Below, piece after piece: positions 8,579-17,013 of a stretch of 33,097 nt of DNA; within the stretch, counting starts at the first letter, position 1, and every line of letters begins with the position of its first letter. Origin of the DNA: Oscillospiraceae bacterium (GTDB lineage Bacteria; Bacillota; Clostridia; UMGS1883). The notes beneath the pieces were generated by a model. The model was given only the letters and a program-made list of their open reading frames with translations, did no database searches and had not been told where the DNA came from. The translations under genes were made by a program, and so were the position numbers. The stretch is taken from the NCBI GenBank assembly GCA_015068735.1, contig SVJW01000017.1, positions 1 through 33,097 of the forward strand, given 5' to 3'.

Positions 8579-9889
8579 ATGGGCAAACAAACAACAGATT
8601 TCCGCTATAACACAGGTGCTACAAAAGTACCGTGGGCGGCAGTTGGCGAAAACTATAACGTACACGACCTGATGGAAATTATACGTTTCCTCATGCAGGG
8701 TGAGGGCAAGGAATATGACGATGCCCTCGAAGCAGTATGGCAGCAGGTGAAAAAGCTTGAAACAATCGCTACACCTCCCGGAAAGCTTTCTCTTGGAAGC
8801 AAGGTTGAAGAAGCTGAAAAGAAGTGCAATGAATACCTGGGAACAGAATCTTCCACATTTGTTACCAATGCAACTGCAGGTTTTGAGATTGCGTACAAGT
8901 ATGCAAATCTTAAACCCGGTGATGAGGTTATCGTTCCTGCAATCACATTCGTTGCTACAATGGCTTATCCCCTTGCAGTAGGTGCTAAGCTGGTATTTGC
9001 AGATGTAGACCCCGTTACAATCAATATGGATCCCAAGGATGTTGAAAAGAAAATCACCGATAAAACAAAGATGATTGTTCCTGTACATATTGGCGGTTAT
9101 CCTGTAGATATGGATCCCATTATGGAACTTGCAAAAAAGCACGACATCCTTGTACTTGAAGATGCGGCTCACGCATTCGGTGCTATGTATAAGGGTAAGA
9201 AAATCGGTACAATCGGTGACTTTGCGGCATTTTCCATGCACGAGGTTAAGAATATCACTTCATTTGGTGAGGGCGGTATTCTTACAACAACTGTTCCCGG
9301 TTTTACTCCCGATATGAAGAGAGCAAGATTCTTAGGGCTTGACTTTAGCTGTCCTATCAAGGATTGGCTCTATAACATTACTCCCATTCCCGGAAAGTAT
9401 GCTCCTTTCGTTCCCGGAAACGCTTCCACAACTGAAATTCAGGGACTTGGACTTACTCTCCAGATTGAAAGAAACGAAGAAATTATTGAAGAAAGAAGAC
9501 GCGCGGCGGCATACCTTACAGAAAGATTCAAGGAAAATGATGCAATTATTGCTCAGGACCTTGGAAATGATGATATAAAGCCTACTTTCCATCTTTATCT
9601 TCTTCAGATTGACCCCGCTAAGGCTGGCGGAGATATTCAGATTCTTAAGAAAAAGCTTGAGGAAAAGGGCGTTACACAAATTGCTCATTTCGGACCGCTT
9701 TACAGATTCAAAATCGTTCAGGATATGGGTTATGATTCCGATGAAATCGCAAAGACCTGTCCCGTATGTGAAGAAGTATTCTACAAGAGATTTACACATC
9801 TTCCCCTTTACGGTTTGAGCGACGAGCAACTTCAGTATATGGCTGATGCAGTACTTGAATCCGTAAAAGAAATGCAGGAAGGCAAATAA
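8579..9889 (+). CDS. DegT/DnrJ/EryC1/StrS-family PLP aminotransferase (first of pair)
   Basis: 436 residues of the sugar aminotransferase (AHBA synthase-like, fold type I) family, which usually transfer an amino group from Glu or Gln to a keto-sugar or keto-cyclitol via PLP. ANLKPGDEVIVPAITFVATM is the family core; LEDAAHAFGA supplies the PLP-contacting Asp (D195), and the Schiff-base Lys is K224 in MHEVKNITSFGEGG. The first 70 residues form an extension with a Tyr/Trp-rich helical stretch not seen in the second copy. The ATG at 8579 is chosen on ribosome-site spacing. Lys is largely AAG here, unlike the AAA-rich neighbours, suggesting strong expression. The substrate is unknown. Confidence 0.88.
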   Translation: MGKQTTDFRYNTGATKVPWAAVGENYNVHDLMEIIRFLMQGEGKEYDDALEAVWQQVKKLETIATPPGKLSLGSKVEEAEKKCNEYLGTESSTFVTNATAGFEIAYKYANLKPGDEVIVPAITFVATMAYPLAVGAKLVFADVDPVTINMDPKDVEKKITDKTKMIVPVHIGGYPVDMDPIMELAKKHDILVLEDAAHAFGAMYKGKKIGTIGDFAAFSMHEVKNITSFGEGGILTTTVPGFTPDMKRARFLGLDFSCPIKDWLYNITPIPGKYAPFVPGNASTTEIQGLGLTLQIERNEEIIEERRRAAAYLTERFKENDAIIAQDLGNDDIKPTFHLYLLQIDPAKAGGDIQILKKKLEEKGVTQIAHFGPLYRFKIVQDMGYDSDEIAKTCPVCEEVFYKRFTHLPLYGLSDEQLQYMADAVLESVKEMQEGK

Positions 9890-9906
9890 AGAAAGGATGA
9901 TATAAA

Positions 9907-11178
9907 ATGGCAGAAAAAGAAATCGTAATGAATGGTACCGGTATTGAGGAAATTGGCTTTCCCGGTTGGCCTCAGTTCGCACCGGAAACATTTGAAGAAA
10001 TAGCAAATCCCCTCAAAGAGGGTAAGGTAAGCTACTGGACAGGTAAAAGAGGTATGCAGTTTGAAGAAATGTTTGCCCAGTGGATGGGTGCAAAAATGGC
10101 AATTTCCTGCACCAACGGTACTGCGGCACTTCACATTGCTCTTGCAAGCTTAAACATCGGACCGGGAGATGAAGTTATCGTTCCTTCCTATTCATTTATC
10201 GCATCTTCATTCTCCGTTGTTCAGGCAGGTGCTATTCCCGTATTTGCAGATGTAACAGACGACCACACAATTGACCCCGATTGCATCGAAGCACTTATTA
10301 CAGAGAGAACAAAAGCTATTATCGTTGTTCACCTTTACGGCGTTGTAGCTGATATGGGCCCCGTTCTTGAGATTGCTAAGAAGCATAACCTCAAGGTTAT
10401 TGAAGACTGCGCACAGTGTATCGGTGGTGAGTACAAGGGCATCAAGGCTGGTCTTATCGGTGATGTTGGCTGCTTCTCATTCTGTCAGTCCAAGCACTTT
10501 ACAACAGGTGGCGAAGGCGGTATGGTTGTAACAAACGACGAGGAAACAGGTTGGGAATGTCGTTCTTTCCGTGACCACGGCTATGATGTAAAAGCAAGAA
10601 TGAATATGCTTGCTCTTGAAGAAAAGCTCCCCTACATTCACAGAAGAGTAGGTTTCAACTACAGAATGACAGAAATGCAGTCCCTTATCGGTATTAACGA
10701 GCTTAAGAGATTTGATAACTGGAACCTTGCAAGAAGATTTAAGTATGCAAAGATGTATGATGAAGCTTTCAAGGGAATGAAAGGTATCAAGGCGCTTCCC
10801 GTAAACACTGAGGAAAGAAAGAATTCATACTGGTGGTACCCGATGCTTGTTGACCTTGATGTTCTTGACTGCGATGCTCCCGCAATTCTTAAAGAGCTTG
10901 CAGCGGCAGGAACACCATGCTACGGTATTCAGTGGCCGGAAGCATACGAAGAAGAGGCTTATAAGAAGCATAACGGTTTCGGCTCTGCTAAGTTCCCCTT
11001 TGAATCAGAAGAATATGCAGATAAGGAAGCTGTTCGCTATGACAAGGCAAGCTGCCCCAAGGCACGCCACCTTCGCAGTGAGACAGTTTGTTTGTTCCTT
11101 CATCCCTCCTGGGAAGAAGAACACATCAATAGATGTATTGACAGTTTCAAGGCAATTATTGAGAAGCATTTGAAATAA
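9907..11178 (+). CDS. DegT/DnrJ/EryC1/StrS-family PLP aminotransferase (second of pair)
   Basis: 423 residues of the same family but clearly diverged from its neighbour. LNIGPGDEVIVPSYSFIASSF and VFADVTDDHTIDP are canonical; D167 lies in VIEDCAQCIGG, and K196 in FCQSKHFTTGGEGG is the expected Schiff-base lysine. RVGFNYRMTEMQSLIG and the C-terminal LFLHPSWEEEHI fit the full-length family, so both copies look catalytically intact. It starts 17 bp after the first gene with GGATG upstream, and the pair ends in a very strong terminator. Two different intact DegT enzymes side by side, without nucleotide-sugar synthesis or glycosyltransferase genes, point to a catabolic or small-molecule role rather than lipopolysaccharide sugars; this is inference. 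Confidence 0.88.
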   Translation: MAEKEIVMNGTGIEEIGFPGWPQFAPETFEEIANPLKEGKVSYWTGKRGMQFEEMFAQWMGAKMAISCTNGTAALHIALASLNIGPGDEVIVPSYSFIASSFSVVQAGAIPVFADVTDDHTIDPDCIEALITERTKAIIVVHLYGVVADMGPVLEIAKKHNLKVIEDCAQCIGGEYKGIKAGLIGDVGCFSFCQSKHFTTGGEGGMVVTNDEETGWECRSFRDHGYDVKARMNMLALEEKLPYIHRRVGFNYRMTEMQSLIGINELKRFDNWNLARRFKYAKMYDEAFKGMKGIKALPVNTEERKNSYWWYPMLVDLDVLDCDAPAILKELAAAGTPCYGIQWPEAYEEEAYKKHNGFGSAKFPFESEEYADKEAVRYDKASCPKARHLRSETVCLFLHPSWEEEHINRCIDSFKAIIEKHLK

Positions 11179-11190
11179 AAGAGTTAACAC

Positions 11191-11231
11191 AAAACAGCAG
11201 ACAGTTCAGATTGAACTGTCTGCTGTTTTTA
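11191..11231 (+). terminator. Strong intrinsic terminator of the DegT operon
   Basis: A perfect 18-bp stem (11191-11208 with 11212-11229), a 3-nt loop (GAT) and a T tract at 11226-11230, starting 13 nt after the second aminotransferase stop. Confidence 0.93.
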
Positions 11232-11329
11232 TATAATCCTGCAAAAAGGGTGGAGAAAAATAGTGCAGAACGGACAAACTGAATCCCGAAGCTGTATATA
11301 GATACTGCGAGAGGTGAAGTTTGTTCGTA

Positions 11330-11432
11330 GTTCATCGACTTAAAAAATAAGGAATCTGCAAAAAGCAGATTCCAACAAATAAAATTTTTTCAAATTACTT
11401 AAATCTCTAATAATTACAATTTGTCGATGAAC
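11330..11432. repeat. Inverted repeat GTTCATCGAC flanking a hairpin
   Basis: GTTCATCGAC (11330-11339) and its exact complement GTCGATGAAC (11423-11432) enclose 83 bp of AT-rich DNA. Inside is a perfect 9-bp hairpin (GGAATCTGC 11351-11359 with GCAGATTCC 11365-11373). The right arm is followed by a gene-proximal T run at 11444-11448. The stretch 11232-11458 between two convergent genes holds no plausible ORF. It may be a decayed small mobile repeat, or a minus-strand terminator region for the isomerase gene. Confidence 0.45.
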
Positions 11433-11458
11433 GTTCGGTGCTGTTTTTATACACCCGA

Positions 11459-12301
11459 TTATCCTTCAAGTATTTTCATAAATGTATTAAATGCAAGAGT
11501 AAATGTACCTTCGCCGCCTTCGGGGAGTTTTTCCATTTCATCGGTAAGCTCTAAAGCTGCAAGACCTTCAAAGCTACCGAGGTGGGGTTCCATACTGTAG
11601 AAACCGTCGTAACCGCTTGCCTTAAGCTCTGCAATAATTTCCTTTACCTTGCCGTCGCCGTATCCCGGAGGAACAACACTACCGTCAGAATAAAGTGCAT
11701 CCTTAATATGCATATATTCAATATGAGGACGAAGCAGGTTGAATGCATAGGGATATGTAGTTTCGCCACACTGAACGAAGTTTGCCATATCGAAAACTCC
11801 GCGGAGGTTGGGAGAATTTACAAAATCAAAAATCTCCTTACAACGGTCTGCAACATCACCATAAATACCCTTTTCATTTTCGTGAAGAAGCATAATGTCC
11901 ATTTTTTCTGCGATGTCGGTCATTTCTTTCATTCTGCGAAGAACTTCGTCTTTGTATTCTGCATATTTTTCGTCGGGAATGAAGAAGCTGAATACACGGA
12001 TATACTTGCTACCAAGAATTTTGGCAACTTCAATGGTATGGATAAGCTTTTTCTTATGTTCTTCAAAGTCATCAGTAATCTGGATTTTACCGATAGGAGA
12101 ACCGATGGAAGAAACCTCAATACCATATTCATTCATTTTCTCCTTGAGAGCCTTTGCTTCGTCAAGGGTAAGGTCGGACACATTTGTTCCGTTGATTCCT
12201 CTGGGTTCAAAATACTTTATTCCCAGCTTGTTAAGAACGGTAAACTGAATGTCCACATCCTTATTTATTTCGTCTGAAAAACCACTCATTTTATTATACA
12301 T
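11459..12301 (-). CDS. Sugar phosphate isomerase/epimerase-like TIM-barrel protein
   Basis: 280 residues of the xylose isomerase-like (AP endonuclease 2) TIM-barrel superfamily, whose members isomerise or epimerise keto-sugars or dehydrate inositol derivatives with a divalent metal. Probable metal ligands are Glu in LLHENEKG, Asp in RGVFDMANF, His in IEYMHIKDA and Glu in GFYSMEPHLG. No signal peptide, so cytosolic. AAAGGAGAG lies upstream of the ATG and a promoter is at 12328-12356. It converges on the DegT pair. TIM-barrel proteins of this type often sit with inositol or aminosugar catabolic genes, making a joint pathway plausible but unproved. Confidence 0.85.
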   Translation of the reverse strand: MYNKMSGFSDEINKDVDIQFTVLNKLGIKYFEPRGINGTNVSDLTLDEAKALKEKMNEYGIEVSSIGSPIGKIQITDDFEEHKKKLIHTIEVAKILGSKYIRVFSFFIPDEKYAEYKDEVLRRMKEMTDIAEKMDIMLLHENEKGIYGDVADRCKEIFDFVNSPNLRGVFDMANFVQCGETTYPYAFNLLRPHIEYMHIKDALYSDGSVVPPGYGDGKVKEIIAELKASGYDGFYSMEPHLGSFEGLAALELTDEMEKLPEGGEGTFTLAFNTFMKILEG

Positions 12302-12327
12302 AGCAATCTCTCCTTTTCTATGCTTTT

Positions 12328-12356
12328 AATATATCAGTTTTTTTACAAGATTGCAA
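12328..12356 (-). promoter_or_regulatory. Promoter of the isomerase/epimerase gene
   Basis: On the minus strand TTGCAA (12351-12356), a 17-bp spacer and TATATT (12328-12333), 26 bp upstream of the start codon, divergent from the dinB promoter. Confidence 0.65.
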
Positions 12357-12376
12357 TGCATTTCTTGACGAAATCA

Positions 12377-12405
12377 TTGCTTAAATTGATATTGTGTGAT
12401 AAAAT
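12377..12405 (+). promoter_or_regulatory. Promoter of dinB
   Basis: TTGCTT (12377-12382), a 17-bp spacer and TAAAAT (12400-12405), followed by AAAGGAGGT (12412-12420) and the TTG start at 12427. I saw no clear SOS (LexA, GAACN4GTTC-type) box near it. Confidence 0.6.
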
Positions 12406-12426
12406 GATTTCAAAGGAGGTGGTAGT

Positions 12427-13614
12427 TTGGACAGAGTAATACTGCATTGCGACTGCAACGGATTTTTTGCATCCGTTGAGTGTGCGCTTAATCCCGAGCT
12501 TAGGAATGTCCCCATGGCTGTTGGCGGAAGTGTGGAAGCAAGGCACGGTATAATTCTTGCAAAAAACGAGCTTGCAAAAAAATACAACATCCAGACTGCA
12601 GAGACGATTTATTCGGCGAAGAAAAAATGCCCCAACCTTGTTATCGTCCCTCCCCACCACGATTTATATGAAGAATACAGTCGCAGAGTTAACGAAATAT
12701 ATTTTGAATATACCGATCAGGTTGAAAAGTTCGGAATTGATGAAAGCTGGCTTGATGTAACCGGCTCGCAAAGGCTTTTCGGAAATGGAGAGGAAATTGC
12801 CGCAACACTCAGGAAAAGAATTCGTGAAGAAATCGGCATCACTATTTCTGTTGGCGTTTCCTTTAACAAGGTTTTTGCAAAACTGGGAAGCGACTACAAA
12901 AAACCTGACGCAACCACGGTAATTTCACGGGATAATTATAAAGAAATTGTTTACCCTCTCCCTGTGGGCGATTTACTTTTTGTTGGCAGACGCACAAGAG
13001 ACGCACTATCCAAACTCCATATAGAAACAATCGGCGACCTTGCCGAAAGCAATGAAACAAAACTCATAAAATTACTTGGAAAACAAGGCGAAACTATTTA
13101 CCGCTACGCCCGTGGTGAGGACGATTCTCCGGTTGACCCACATGCCAATGACGAGGTAAAATCTATCGGCAACGGTATGACATTCCGCCGTGACTTGATT
13201 GGTGAAAAGGATATACTGTGTGGTATTTCACACCTCAGTGAAAGCATTGCCGTAAGGATGCGAAAAAAAGGCGTAAAATGTACCGTTGTGCAGGTTACGA
13301 TCAAGGACCCTGACCTGCATTCCATACAACGTCAGGAAAAATTAGACAGCCCAACAAACCTCGCCAAAGACATTACCGAAAAGGCTATGGAAATTATCCG
13401 CCGTAGCTGGAATATGAAAAATCCTATCCGTATGCTGACGGTAACAGGCGGTGGTATCGTAGATGAAAATGCTTCCGAGCAAATAAGCTTTTTTGACGAG
13501 GCGAAAAACCCAAAACAGGAAAATCTTGAAAAAACTCTTGATAAAATCCGGGAAAAGTACGGAAAAGATGCTGTGCAAAATGCCAATATAATAAAAAACG
13601 ACATCGGCATATGA
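12427..13614 (+). CDS. dinB: Y-family DNA polymerase (Pol IV, DinB type)
   Basis: 395 residues; low-fidelity translesion polymerase. HCDCNGFFASVE near the N-terminus gives catalytic D9 and a Phe steric gate at F14, and FGIDESWLDVTGS gives D105/E106. ISVGVSFNKVFAKLGSDYKKP is the fingers/palm signature, followed by thumb and little-finger domains. QISFF at residues 352-356 resembles a sliding-clamp binding motif. The C-terminus (about residues 360-395) is a short tail of the kind seen in clostridial DinB proteins. The start is TTG, supported by a strong AAAGGAGGT. The gene is monocistronic and ends at a terminator shared with uvrC. Confidence 0.93.
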   Translation: MDRVILHCDCNGFFASVECALNPELRNVPMAVGGSVEARHGIILAKNELAKKYNIQTAETIYSAKKKCPNLVIVPPHHDLYEEYSRRVNEIYFEYTDQVEKFGIDESWLDVTGSQRLFGNGEEIAATLRKRIREEIGITISVGVSFNKVFAKLGSDYKKPDATTVISRDNYKEIVYPLPVGDLLFVGRRTRDALSKLHIETIGDLAESNETKLIKLLGKQGETIYRYARGEDDSPVDPHANDEVKSIGNGMTFRRDLIGEKDILCGISHLSESIAVRMRKKGVKCTVVQVTIKDPDLHSIQRQEKLDSPTNLAKDITEKAMEIIRRSWNMKNPIRMLTVTGGGIVDENASEQISFFDEAKNPKQENLEKTLDKIREKYGKDAVQNANIIKNDIGI

Positions 13615-13652
13615 AAACAAGGAGGGGTAATGTAATTACCCCTCCTTGTTTT
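13614..13652. terminator. Bidirectional terminator between dinB and uvrC
   Basis: A perfect 18-bp stem (13614-13631 with 13635-13652), a 3-nt loop, A tract on one side and T tract on the other. It includes the last base of dinB and the last codons and stop of uvrC, so both convergent genes end in one hairpin. Confidence 0.92.
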
Positions 13653-15474
13653 TGAAATATTCAGATATATCCTCTGCATTTTTAAGGCTTATTCCCTTTA
13701 CTGCTACAAGGTCATTTACTGATGCGGTTTTAATTTTACCGATACTCTTAAAATGCTTGAGCAGGGCAATTCGCTTCTGTTTTCCTATTCCCTCTATTTT
13801 TTCAAGCTCGCTCTCGATGGTATTCTTGCGGTGCAGACTGCGGTGATATTCTATTGCAAAACGGTGCACCTCATCCTGAATATTGGTCACAAGATGAAAT
13901 ACTGAGCTGACAGGATTTAAATATACTTCCCCATCTTCGGAAAGGAGTGCCCTTGTGCGGTGCTTGTCATCCTTCACCATACCAAATACGGGAACATCAA
14001 CTCCAATTTCTTCAAAAAGTGCCTTAATGGTACTTAATTGACCTTTACCGCCGTCAAGAAGGATAAGGTCAGGAAGTTTTGAAAACTTTCCGTCCCCCTC
14101 CCTTTTTTCATGGGTAAAGCGTCTGAAAAGAACTTCACGAAGCGATGCCGTATCGTTTGCACCCTCCACGGTTTTAATCTTAAATCGGCGATACTCTTTC
14201 TTCGCACTTTTTCCGTTTTCAAAAACTATCATTGACGCAACGGTATCAGCACCCGAAATATGGGAAATATCGTAGGATTCAATTCTGTCCGGAATGACTT
14301 CAAGCTGAAGTGCTTTTGCAAGTTCTGTAACCGATTCTGTTATAAGCTTTTCCTTTACCTTAACCGTTTTATAATTAGTAATGTTTTTAAGGGCGTTATT
14401 ATACGCCATATCAATGGTTTTCTTATTATCACCGCGTACAGGTACTTTTATATGGACACGCTTACCCTTTTTCTCGGTAAGAAGCTCTTCCATCGTTTCA
14501 AGGTCATCCATATAATGAGAAAGCAGTACCGTCTGCGGGATAAAGTTGTCACGGGCATAAAAGGCAGTTATAAATTCCGAAATAATCTGTCTCGGCTCCT
14601 GGTTTATACCCTGGGAAAGGTCGAAACTGTCCCTTCCTATAAGTCTGCCACCACGGATATAGAAAACCTCCGCAGAAGCAAGGGAGTCCTCCGCTGCCAC
14701 CGCAATAACATCCACATCGCCTACGCTGTCGGTAATAACTTTCTGTTGTTCGCTGAGCCTTTGTACCGACAACATACGGTCACGAAGAAGTGCAGCCCGT
14801 TCAAATTCAAGGTTTTGTGATGCTTCCATCATCTCTTCCTGAAGCTGTTCTACAACCTCTTCATCCTTGCCCTCTAAAAATTTTATAATGTTTTTGAAAA
14901 TCCCTTTGTACTCAGAGGGGGAAACATTCCCCTGACAAATTCCGCTGCAACGCCCCATAGAATAGTAAAGGCACGGCCTTTCTTTTTTTAGGTCACGGGG
15001 GAATTGCTTAGAACAATGGGGCAAAAGAAAAATATTTTTAAGAAGCTCCATTGTTTCTTTAATTGAATAACCGCTTGGATACGGACCGAAATATTTTGCC
15101 CCGTCATTTTCTATCCTGCGGACAAAAAGCATACGGGGATATTCTTCATTCATTGTGATTTTTATATAGGGATAATGCTTATCATCTTTAAGGAGAATGT
15201 TATACCGCGGCTTATTTTCCTTGATAAGATTTGATTCAAGAACAAGTGCTTCCATTTCGCTGTCGCAGATTATATAATCAAGGTCAGCTATTTTAGACAC
15301 CATAACAGATGTCTTTACACTATGATTTGCACTCTTCTGAAAATACTGGCGCACACGGTTACGAAGGATTTTCGCCTTACCCACATAGATAATCCTGCCC
15401 GTCGCGTCCTTCATCATATACACACCGGGTTTTTGCGGCAATTTATCAAGTTTTTCCAAAACAACTTCATTCAT
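13636..15474 (-). CDS. uvrC: Excinuclease ABC subunit C
   Basis: About 612 residues. UvrC makes both incisions in nucleotide excision repair with UvrA/UvrB. The GIY-YIG nuclease is at the N-terminus (KPGVYMMKD ... IIYVGKAKILRNRVRQYF), the UVR UvrB-binding helix is in the middle (EEVVEQLQEEMMEASQNLEFERAA, split across residues about 205-228), the RNase H-like endonuclease follows (SYDISHISGADTVASMIVF, LILLDGGKGQLS), and helix-hairpin-helix repeats close the protein (IEGIGKQKRIALLKHF, VKGISLKNAEDI). The ATG at 15474 is preferred to GTG at 15483, although its ribosome site (GGTGA) is weak. No separate promoter is visible in the 43-bp gap after mgtE. Confidence 0.95.
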   Translation of the reverse strand: MNEVVLEKLDKLPQKPGVYMMKDATGRIIYVGKAKILRNRVRQYFQKSANHSVKTSVMVSKIADLDYIICDSEMEALVLESNLIKENKPRYNILLKDDKHYPYIKITMNEEYPRMLFVRRIENDGAKYFGPYPSGYSIKETMELLKNIFLLPHCSKQFPRDLKKERPCLYYSMGRCSGICQGNVSPSEYKGIFKNIIKFLEGKDEEVVEQLQEEMMEASQNLEFERAALLRDRMLSVQRLSEQQKVITDSVGDVDVIAVAAEDSLASAEVFYIRGGRLIGRDSFDLSQGINQEPRQIISEFITAFYARDNFIPQTVLLSHYMDDLETMEELLTEKKGKRVHIKVPVRGDNKKTIDMAYNNALKNITNYKTVKVKEKLITESVTELAKALQLEVIPDRIESYDISHISGADTVASMIVFENGKSAKKEYRRFKIKTVEGANDTASLREVLFRRFTHEKREGDGKFSKLPDLILLDGGKGQLSTIKALFEEIGVDVPVFGMVKDDKHRTRALLSEDGEVYLNPVSSVFHLVTNIQDEVHRFAIEYHRSLHRKNTIESELEKIEGIGKQKRIALLKHFKSIGKIKTASVNDLVAVKGISLKNAEDISEYFKNKEG

Positions 15475-15494
15475 AATATTCACCGATACAAAGA

Positions 15495-15513
15495 AAGCGG
15501 TCGTTGACCGCTT
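15495..15513 (-). terminator. Hairpin between mgtE and uvrC (partial terminator)
   Basis: An 8-bp stem AAGCGGTC/GACCGCTT with a 3-nt loop, followed on the minus strand by an interrupted U tract (TTTCTTTG). It looks leaky, which would let uvrC be read from mgtE transcripts at a reduced level. Confidence 0.55.
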
Positions 15514-15517
15514 CTTT

Positions 15518-16864
15518 TTATAATAAACACATTGCTATATTCACATATATCATCAATGACACAGCGTCAATGATTGTCGTAATAAACGGACTTGCCATAA
15601 CTGCAGGGTCAAATCCGATTTTTGTGGCAATCATAGGAAGTGTACATCCCACAATTTTTGCAACTACAACAGTTATAAGAAGAGTAAGAGAAATTACCAG
15701 TGCAACTACCATATCTCCTCCGTCAAAGAATACAATCTTACCAAAGCTGACAACTGCAAGCGTAAGTCCGCAAAGGAGTGCAACACAAGCTTCTTTCAAA
15801 ATAACACGAAGCACATCACGGGTTTCAATCTCCCCAATAGAAAGTCCACGGATAACCGTAACTGAAGACTGACTTCCGGCATTACCGCCTGTTGACATAA
15901 GCATAGGAATACTTGCAACAAGAATAGGTATTAAAGCCGCCTCATACTTAGTGAGAATAAATCCAGACAGCGTAGCCGACAACATCATTATAAGAAGCCA
16001 CGGTACACGGCTTAAAAACATTCTAAATGCCGCTGTTTTCAGGTATGGCTTATCAAGAGGAATAATAGCCGCCATTTTCTCAATATCCTCGGTGGTTTCT
16101 TCCTGTAATACATCCATAACGTCATCGACGGTTACTATGCCGACAAGTCGGTTTTCCTCATCAACAACGGGCATTGCTGAAAGGTCGTACTTGGTAAAGT
16201 TAAGTGCAACCTCTTCTCGGTCCTGAGTGGTGAGGGCAGAGATTACATCCTCTGTCATAAGCTCTTCCATAGTTGCGTTTTCTTCTGCAAGAAGAAGTGT
16301 TCTTATAGTCACTATACCAAGAAGTTTCCTGTTTTGCTTTGTTACATAGCAGGTATTGATTGTTTCCTTATCAACGCCTGTTCTTCTGATGCGTTTTATA
16401 GCATCCTCAACAGTCATATCCGGATGCAGTGAAACATATTCCGTTGTCATAATGCTTCCTGCGCTATCCTCAGGATATTTCAGTATTTCATTTATAAGTT
16501 TTCTTTTCTCCGGATCTGCTTGCCTGAGAATTCTTTTTACAACATTTGCCGGCATCTCTCCTACAAGGTCGGCAGCGTCATCCACATACAGCTCGTCGAT
16601 AACTTCTTTAAGTTCGCTGTCGCTGAAGCTTTTTATAAGAAGCTCCTGATGATCTTCCTCCATCTGTGCAAATGTTTCTGCCGCAAGTTCCTTGGGCAAA
16701 AGTCTGAAAATAAGCGGCACCTGTTCCTTTGGACAGTCCTCCAAAATTGAAGCTATGTCGGCAGCGTGCATTGTTTCCATTGCATCACGGACTGAAGTGT
16801 ATTTCTTCCCTTCAATCAGACGCATAATCATTTCGGTGATAAGAACATCTCTGTTCTCCGCCAT
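15518..16864 (-). CDS. mgtE: MgtE-type magnesium transporter/channel
   Basis: 448 residues. MgtE is a dimeric Mg2+ channel whose cytosolic domains sense Mg2+ and gate the pore. An N-domain (about residues 15-130: the IASILEDCPKEQVPLIFRLLPKELA superhelix) is followed by two CBS motifs (about 130-255; EDSAGSIMTTEYVSL starts the first, VGIVTVDDVMDVLQEE closes the second) and five transmembrane helices (about 280-448) with the signature SIPMLMSTGGNAGSQSSVTVIRG. The ATG follows TGAGGGA by a few nt; that ribosome site can be sequestered by an upstream 7-nt complement (see the leader). It is preceded by its own promoter and leader. Confidence 0.94.
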   Translation of the reverse strand: MAENRDVLITEMIMRLIEGKKYTSVRDAMETMHAADIASILEDCPKEQVPLIFRLLPKELAAETFAQMEEDHQELLIKSFSDSELKEVIDELYVDDAADLVGEMPANVVKRILRQADPEKRKLINEILKYPEDSAGSIMTTEYVSLHPDMTVEDAIKRIRRTGVDKETINTCYVTKQNRKLLGIVTIRTLLLAEENATMEELMTEDVISALTTQDREEVALNFTKYDLSAMPVVDEENRLVGIVTVDDVMDVLQEETTEDIEKMAAIIPLDKPYLKTAAFRMFLSRVPWLLIMMLSATLSGFILTKYEAALIPILVASIPMLMSTGGNAGSQSSVTVIRGLSIGEIETRDVLRVILKEACVALLCGLTLAVVSFGKIVFFDGGDMVVALVISLTLLITVVVAKIVGCTLPMIATKIGFDPAVMASPFITTIIDAVSLMIYVNIAMCLL

Positions 16865-17007
16865 AACTAATCCCTCATTTCATTAAAATTTGCTTTGAGG
16901 GACAAAGGTTGCCTATAACCGCGAAAAATGGACGCAGTCAGGCCTACTTCGTCCGATTTTACTATTACCTCCTGCGTCCATTCTTCTCACCTCACAAAAA
17001 TCGTATT
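16865..17007 (-). promoter_or_regulatory. Structured mgtE leader, candidate cis-regulatory RNA
   Basis: About 143 nt from the predicted transcription start to the mgtE ATG. Reading the minus strand: an 11-bp stem AATGGACGCAG/CTGCGTCCATT (16972-16982 with 16927-16937) encloses a 34-nt loop; a small hairpin GGTT-ATAGGC-AACC (16907-16920) follows; then TCCCTCA (16896-16902) is fully complementary to the mgtE ribosome site TGAGGGA (16871-16877). An alternative hairpin CTTTG(TCCCT)CAAAG (16893-16907) competes for the same TCCCTCA. It does not match the M-box (ykoK) consensus as I know it. A strong internal ribosome site and a 22-codon ORF are also present. Confidence 0.6.
16913..16981 (-). CDS. 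Putative 22-residue leader peptide of mgtE
   Basis: A short ORF in the mgtE leader begins MDAGGNSKIG and ends HFSRL, with stop TAG at 16913-16915. GAGGTGA (16987-16993) is a seven-base match to the anti-Shine-Dalgarno and is spaced 5 nt from the ATG, the best-formed ribosome site in this part of the window. The start codon is inside the 11-bp leader stem, so translation would open it, and a ribosome at the stop codon would cover the region that pairs with the mgtE ribosome site. By analogy with mgtL-type leaders this could couple mgtE output to translation; no homolog is known to me. Confidence 0.45.
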   Translation of the reverse strand: MDAGGNSKIGRSRPDCVHFSRL

Positions 17008-17013
17008 TTTATT

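Noticed and set aside
8513..9241. Minus-strand frame over the first DegT gene
   Set aside because: It is antisense to a strongly supported gene and Cys/His-rich only because of the codon bias opposite.
16865..17007. M-box (ykoK) Mg2+ riboswitch upstream of mgtE
   Set aside because: The gene is right for it, but the conserved M-box elements I know (for example the GTTAGGTGAGGCTCC block followed by GCTGCCC..GAAA) are absent; only a GTGAGGTGAG string resembles part of it, and that string serves as a ribosome site.
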